From positions 5,814,001-5,878,000 of the forward strand of contig NC_089035.1 in the NCBI RefSeq assembly GCF_034140825.1: 64,000 bases of DNA. Direction: 5' to 3'. The position numbers and the translations under genes are program-made. Positions 59,967 through 64,000 of the stretch are shown here, one piece after another (positions within the stretch are counted from its first letter, which is position 1; each line of letters opens with the position of its first letter). Under the pieces are notes generated by a model. It did not search any database. It was given only the letters and a program-made list of their open reading frames with translations, and had not been told where the DNA came from. This DNA is from Oryza sativa Japonica Group. Taxonomy: Eukaryota; Streptophyta; Magnoliopsida; Poales; Poaceae.

Positions 59967-60227
59967 TTCCCTCCGATTTCATAGTACAAGTCGTTTCACT
60001 TTTTTTCTTAGTTAAACTTCTTGAAGTTTGACCGAGTTTGTAGCAAAATACAGTACCATTTTCAATACAAAACAAACATTGTATCAAAAATATATTCAAT
60101 ATTAAATTTAATTAAACTAATTTGATGTCTTAGATATTGCTAATCTTTTCTATAAACTTGGTCAAACCTAAAGAATTTTGACGAAGAAAAAATTTGATCG
60201 AATTATAATATGATGAAACGAAGGGAG
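59967..60227. mobile_element. Stowaway MITE, 261 bp
   Basis: Ends TTCCCTCCGATTTCAT and inverse of CTCCCTTCGTTTCAT, flanked by TA on both sides (59965-59966, 60228-60229). Interior pairs gaagtttgaccgagttt with aaacttggtcaaac. Confidence 0.75.
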
Positions 60228-60527
60228 TAGCATTTTTTTTATCATTTCAAACTAAGACATGTCAATATTATTATTTAATCCACCTTTAAGGCATTTTTGA
60301 CCATTGAGCTAAACTTTCCAACTAAAAACTAAGCTTGTTGGGAGCAGGTCGTAGGCCCTTTGGTCAACGTGGTCATGACACATGGCAAACATCATCGAGC
60401 GTGGCGAATGCTATGACCGAATGACAAGGATCATGAGTGCAGAGACCACGAAAAATGGCGATGCCCGCTTGATGGGGCAAAAGCCACGATAAGTAGCAAA
60501 GCCCAGGTGCGAAGCTAGAACGGAATA

Positions 60528-62369
60528 GGAAAAAGTCCACTTTAACTCTCTTAAATATACACCGAATCTAATTCGTACCCCTCAACCAGAAAACCGGTTA
60601 GGATGACTCCCCCAATTACTAAAACCGGTACAAATTGACTCCCTATGTGGTTTTAAAGGGCGGTTTTGCTGACGTGGCATGCTGACTTGGTCTATTGTGC
60701 TGACGTGTCAGCCCAGTCACCAAAATATAGATGAGGCCCACATGTAAGTGATAGGAGAAAATATAAAAAGTGTAGGGCCCACTTGTCAGACATCTTCTCC
60801 CTCTCTATCTTTTCCCCCAAATCCCCCAAAAAGAAACAGCAGAGCAAGCGGTCGAGGAAGTCGAGCGCGTAGTTGCTGTGCGGCACTGCACTGCACGTTG
60901 TCGCAGGTGTAGACGAGGGTGTGGTTGTTGCTGCTCAGCATCAGCTCTGGCTCGCTCCTCTCCTAGTATTGTGCCACCGTGTCGCCGGACCCGGACGGCC
61001 CCGCCAGCAGCCTCGCGCCCGGCGGCGACAGGTCCGGCGAGCACTTCGCCGACCGCTTGCTCCCGAACCGCCCTAGCACTGCCGCTGCTGCCGGCTTGAG
61101 CGTGCCCCCGCCACGGATGAGCCGGTGGATTCCAATGTCCGCCAATAGCGGCTCCATGTTGGCGTCGAGCAGGATGTTGCTCGGCCGGACGTTGCCGCAC
61201 GAACTTCTTGTCGTGGAGGAAGGCCAGCCCTCTCGCCATGCCGCGGGCGATGCGTCGTCGCTGCCAATCCTGCGCACTGCCAGCACGGCGCCGTCGTCCA
61301 GCACCGCCATGTACACGATGCTGCTGCCCGCCGCGCCCAGGATGTACGCCGACGCCTTCAGTAGCGTCTTCATCTCCAGCTCCACGTCGCCATCCACCGT
61401 CACCAGCACCGCGCCGCCGCCGCCACCATCCTTGGCCTTCTTGCAGCCACGTCGTCCGTCTTGGCGGCGAAGGACGCCGACGTGTCAGTCACCTCCTCCG
61501 TTTCGTCGCTCTCGTCTCCGGCACTGCACCGGCGCCACGCACGGCAAGAATTATACCATTTCTCCCCTTGTCGAGTGTACAAGAACTCCGCGGTGTGTCG
61601 AGGGACAACTCCGGCGCCCTCCCGATGACCTTGACCTTGGCCAGCGCCGGTAGCCGCATCCAGCACCCGAACTTCCCACCGCTGCCGCCGCCGCCACTAC
61701 CGGCGGCGGCGGAGTGTTAACAATATTGCATCAACACGGAGGTGGAGCTGTACCGCCACGGCAACTGCACCCGGCACCCGATCTTCCCACCGCTGCCGCC
61801 GCCGTCGCCTCACTGTAGGATACGAGACAGGAGCGACCGCGGCGACTGGCAGCTCTCGATGCCGCCGCTCCGCCCGGCCTTCGCGCCGGCCTTCTCCACC
61901 CACCGCCGCCCACGGCTTCACGGCTTCACGCACTCCCTTGGCGCCCTCCACTCCGCTCCCTCGCCGCCCTCTGCTTTGCCATCCGTGCCCTCAGCAAGCT
62001 CTCCGCGCTGCTCGCCGACGGGAAGAGAAAGAGAGATAAGGGAGAGAGAGGGAGGCAGAAAGGTTGGAAAGAGAATGACATGTGGACCCCGCAAGTCAGT
62101 GGATCCTATTATAATTTTTGTGTGTGAATGACAAATTGGTCCCACATATATATTTTTAAATCTAATCTTACATCAGTGCCACGTCAACGCCACATGGGAC
62201 GAAGACCAAGTCAACACCGCCACATCAGCAAAACCGCCCTTGAAAACCGCCGAGGGAGTCTATTTGTACCGGTTTTAGTAATTGGGGAAGTCATCCTAAC
62301 CGGTTTTCTGGTTGAGGGGTACGAATTAGATTCGGTATACATTTAAGGGAGTCAAAGTGGACTTTTTCC
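60528..62369. mobile_element. Pack-MULE carrying receptor-kinase fragments, 1842 bp
   Basis: Ends GGAAAAAGTCCACTTT, inverted terminal repeats of ~200 bp sharing ggtacaaa / aaccggttttctggttgaggggtacgaatt text, and a perfect 9-bp target duplication AACGGAATA (60519-60527, 62370-62378). No transposase. The interior is GC-rich and contains minus-strand pieces of an LRR receptor-like kinase gene plus two similar GC-rich ~60-bp segments at about 61655 and 61745 whose source I do not recognise. The exact duplication points to a recent insertion. Confidence 0.93.
60963..61490 (-). pseudogene. Captured receptor-like kinase fragment, internally deleted
   Basis: Minus-strand reading gives an acidic juxtamembrane stretch (GDESDETEEVTDTSASF), then VTVDGDVELEMKTLLKASAYILGAAGSSIVYMAVLDDGAVLAVRRIGSDDA. 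It then jumps to ARGLAFLHDKKFVR in another frame and back to VRPSNILLDANMEPLLADIGIHRLI and KRSAKCSPDLSPP, ending at a stop after GDTVAQY. This is the LRR-RLK class whose kinase has LLKASAYILG and KPSNILLD. About 90 residues between the ATP-binding lobe and the catalytic loop are missing and there are two frame changes, so it cannot be a kinase. Confidence 0.8.
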
Positions 62370-62686
62370 AACGGAATAACCACGGGAGAAGGACAAAGCT
62401 AGGTGGCCCATCACGAAGTCTACCTAGCGAAAGGCCCATGCCGCCCCATAAGATATTACTATTGGAAAAGGTACACCCAAGGTCCCTCAACTTGTCATCG
62501 AGTTACAAAATCTTTCCCAAACCGTAAAACCAGATATCCGGCGTCCCTGAACTAATCAAAACCGGACCTTCGGTGGTTTTGACCCGGTTTTGTCCTACGT
62601 GACGGCTGAGTCAGCGTGGGCCCCACATGGACCCACAATGTCCGGTGTCCACGTCACCACCCTCTCTCTTAATCTCTTTCCCCTCT

Positions 62687-62950
62687 TGTGCCCAGGACCG
62701 CCGCGCCTCCCTCCCGTTGCTCGCGCTCCTCCTCAACTTCCGCGTCCTCGCCGCCGCCGCGGGGTCCCACTTCTCCCCTGCGGTCTCCCGCATCGCGGGC
62801 CACCTCTGCCTCTCCCCGTCCATGGCCGCCGTCACGCTCCTCGCGCTCGGAAACGACGCGCCCGACGTGGCGGGCGAACAACGACGCGGGAGGGACGGCG
62901 AATGGCACGGCGATGAGCGCGACGGCCCCGACGACGAACGCGGAGACGAA
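62687..62950. pseudogene. Two fragments of a cation/calcium exchanger (CCX) gene, opposite orientations
   Basis: On the plus strand 62687-62866 reads CAQDRRASLPLLALLLNFRVL ... SPSMAAVTLLALGNDAPDVA, matching the first exchanger motif of CCX/NCKX-type proteins (usually GNGAPDVFAS). On the minus strand 62950-62876 reads FVSAFVVGAVALIAVPFAVPPASLF, which in CCX proteins follows a short distance downstream of that motif. The two pieces therefore lie tail to tail: the second was inverted or captured separately. No functional protein is possible. Confidence 0.75.
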
Positions 62951-63216
62951 CGGGCGTTGGCGGCCGGCGACGGGCAACGCGGCGGCGGAGACGGCGGCGA
63001 CCAGCGGGTCGGGAGGAGGTCGGCGGGGCGAGGAGGGAGAGGAGAAGGTCCGGCGGTTGACTCGCCCCGCCGCCGCTCCGCTCCGCTGGCAGCGCGCTCG
63101 TCTGCCGCCGCCGGTGCTCCGCTCCGCCGGCCGCCCGCTCTCTACGCGCTCGTCGCTGCAAATACTGGCTCAGCATCGTCCACAACAAGAAGAACAGGCT
63201 CTTCTACCTGCTACGC

Positions 63217-63470
63217 TGTTAGCACACAAGAGAACACTCTTAGACGTACTCACACCTGGTGAATACACATGCACGAGAGTAGGCAAAGAACACAAGGTAT
63301 TTGTGCTGCACAACCGCAACCTTTTCTGGCACTGCACACGGCAGTGTTTTTTTTCAATGCACATAATCAACCTCAAAGTACATCCTTAAATAGACCAGCT
63401 AGCAGCCCACGTTATGCATACATAAGAAAACATGCAAAAGCAAAATACTAAGTCTAGATTATTTCTAACA
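63217..63470. mobile_element. Solo LTR, 254 bp, probably Ty1/copia-like
   Basis: Begins TGTTAG and ends CTAACA, with an exact 5-bp target duplication TACGC on both sides (63212-63216, 63471-63475). No internal region, so this is a solo LTR, a fossil left by recombination between two LTRs. It is nested in the MULE that starts at 62464 and is therefore the younger of the two. Family is inferred only from the short length and terminal bases. Confidence 0.85.
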
Positions 63471-64000
63471 TACGCTATTGCGGCTCCATCTCTCACCTCA
63501 CCGCCGGTGGCGGCGGCGTCGTCGTCGTCGTCTCCATCTCCGGTAGCGCGAACCATCTTGCGCTCGCCGCCGCAGCCGCATCACTCCTCTGATCTCAAAC
63601 CCACACAGTAGCTCGCAGTCATGCCGCGCGGCGAGCTCCTGCGTGTGACGCGGCGGTGGCACGAGACAACGATCATCACTCCGGCGGACGCATCCAACAA
63701 CAGGGCGCACCTGAAGCACGTCGTCTTCACGACGAGCGTCGAGGTCGAGGAGACTTCTTCGCCTTCGCGAGGCCCGAGAGCAAAACCAGTCGAGTGTTGC
63801 TATCGCGTCCTTCTCTGCCACCACCGCCGCCGCGGCTTACACCGTTACACGTCTTCTTCGCCGCCGCCTCGCTTCTCCGCCTCGCGGCCACCGGGCCGCC
63901 CCTCGTCGCTTCCCCTACCAGCGTCGCGGCCCTCGTACGGCCGCCGCGGAGCTTCGCCGTGCTGCCGCTGCCGCCGCCGCCGCCGACTGCCGTCGTGGCG

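Larger units (their letters stand above)
59018..60527. other. 3' flank of transporter C with two MITEs, no gene
   Basis: Contains the Stowaway elements at 59490 and 59967 and the flank segment 59765-59965 that resembles the flank of transporter A. No coding region. Confidence 0.5.
62464..64000. mobile_element. MULE with captured cation/calcium-exchanger fragments, right end beyond window
   Basis: The left end GGAAAAGGTACACCCAAGG-TCCCTCAACTTGTC belongs to the same terminal-repeat family as the Pack-MULEs at 28744 and 60528. ATTACTATT (62455-62463) would be the left target duplication. The other end was not found before 64000. The interior carries exchanger gene pieces, a solo LTR, and from 63621 an unrecognised plus-strand frame (MPRGELLRVTRRWHETTIIT...) open to the window edge, which could belong to the element or to a following gene. 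Confidence 0.65.

Noticed and set aside
63621-64000. Plus-strand frame open to the window edge
   Set aside because: Begins with a plausible Met but turns into Arg/Pro/Ser-rich low-complexity sequence; no motif recognised and its end is not visible, so not called as a gene.

Overview
The window looks like a grass nuclear genome, almost certainly rice (Oryza sativa), and by gene content probably the short arm of chromosome 1. The basis is intron-bearing plant genes with GC-rich coding exons, a CIPK matching my recollection of OsCIPK5, and rice-type Stowaway, Tourist, hAT and Mutator-like (MULE) elements. Species and chromosome come from recognition, not from a database search.

Layout, left to right. 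1-3457 is transposon debris: the end of an LTR, then a MULE terminus carrying a GC-rich minisatellite. 3619-3914 is a tiny two-exon gene for a 65-residue membrane-anchored protein. 5372-6757 (minus) is an intronless CBL-interacting protein kinase. 9218-9874 is an inverted-repeat element with four GAGACCG/CGGTCTC palindromes. 10661-14307 (minus) is a 12-exon gene for an LRR receptor-like pseudokinase of the MRH1/MDIS2 type; the reconstructed exons give an unbroken 677-codon frame. 14912-18785 is an almost intact hAT transposon with an exact 8-bp target duplication. 21136-39148 holds four minus-strand, intronless paralogues of plant peptide-N-glycanase A (PNGase A), in two pairs. The first has had its last ~50 codons split off by an 867-bp hAT-type element. 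Between the pairs lie a ~1.4-kb foldback and a Pack-MULE that has captured half of an S-adenosylmethionine synthetase gene. 40276-59017 holds three plus-strand tandem paralogues of the MtN21/EamA (WAT1/UMAMIT) transporter family. They differ in intron 3: 2.9 kb and repeat-filled in the first, a short GC-AG intron in the second, absent in the third. 60528-64000 contains two further gene-capturing MULEs, one with receptor-kinase fragments and one with cation/calcium-exchanger fragments in opposite orientations, plus a solo LTR.

The genes are not one pathway: they are calcium-responsive kinase signalling, a receptor-like protein, secreted N-glycan processing enzymes and amino-acid/auxin-type transporters. 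The main themes are tandem duplication (4 PNGase A, 3 WAT1) and heavy MULE activity. Several MULE ends sit within 200 bp of start codons and several MULEs carry host gene pieces. I found no CRISPR arrays, operons, tRNA or rRNA genes, and nothing I would call a wholly new biological system. The most informative observations are the transposon-truncated PNGase A gene, the gene-capturing MULEs with target-site duplications, and the intron 3 series in the transporter trio.
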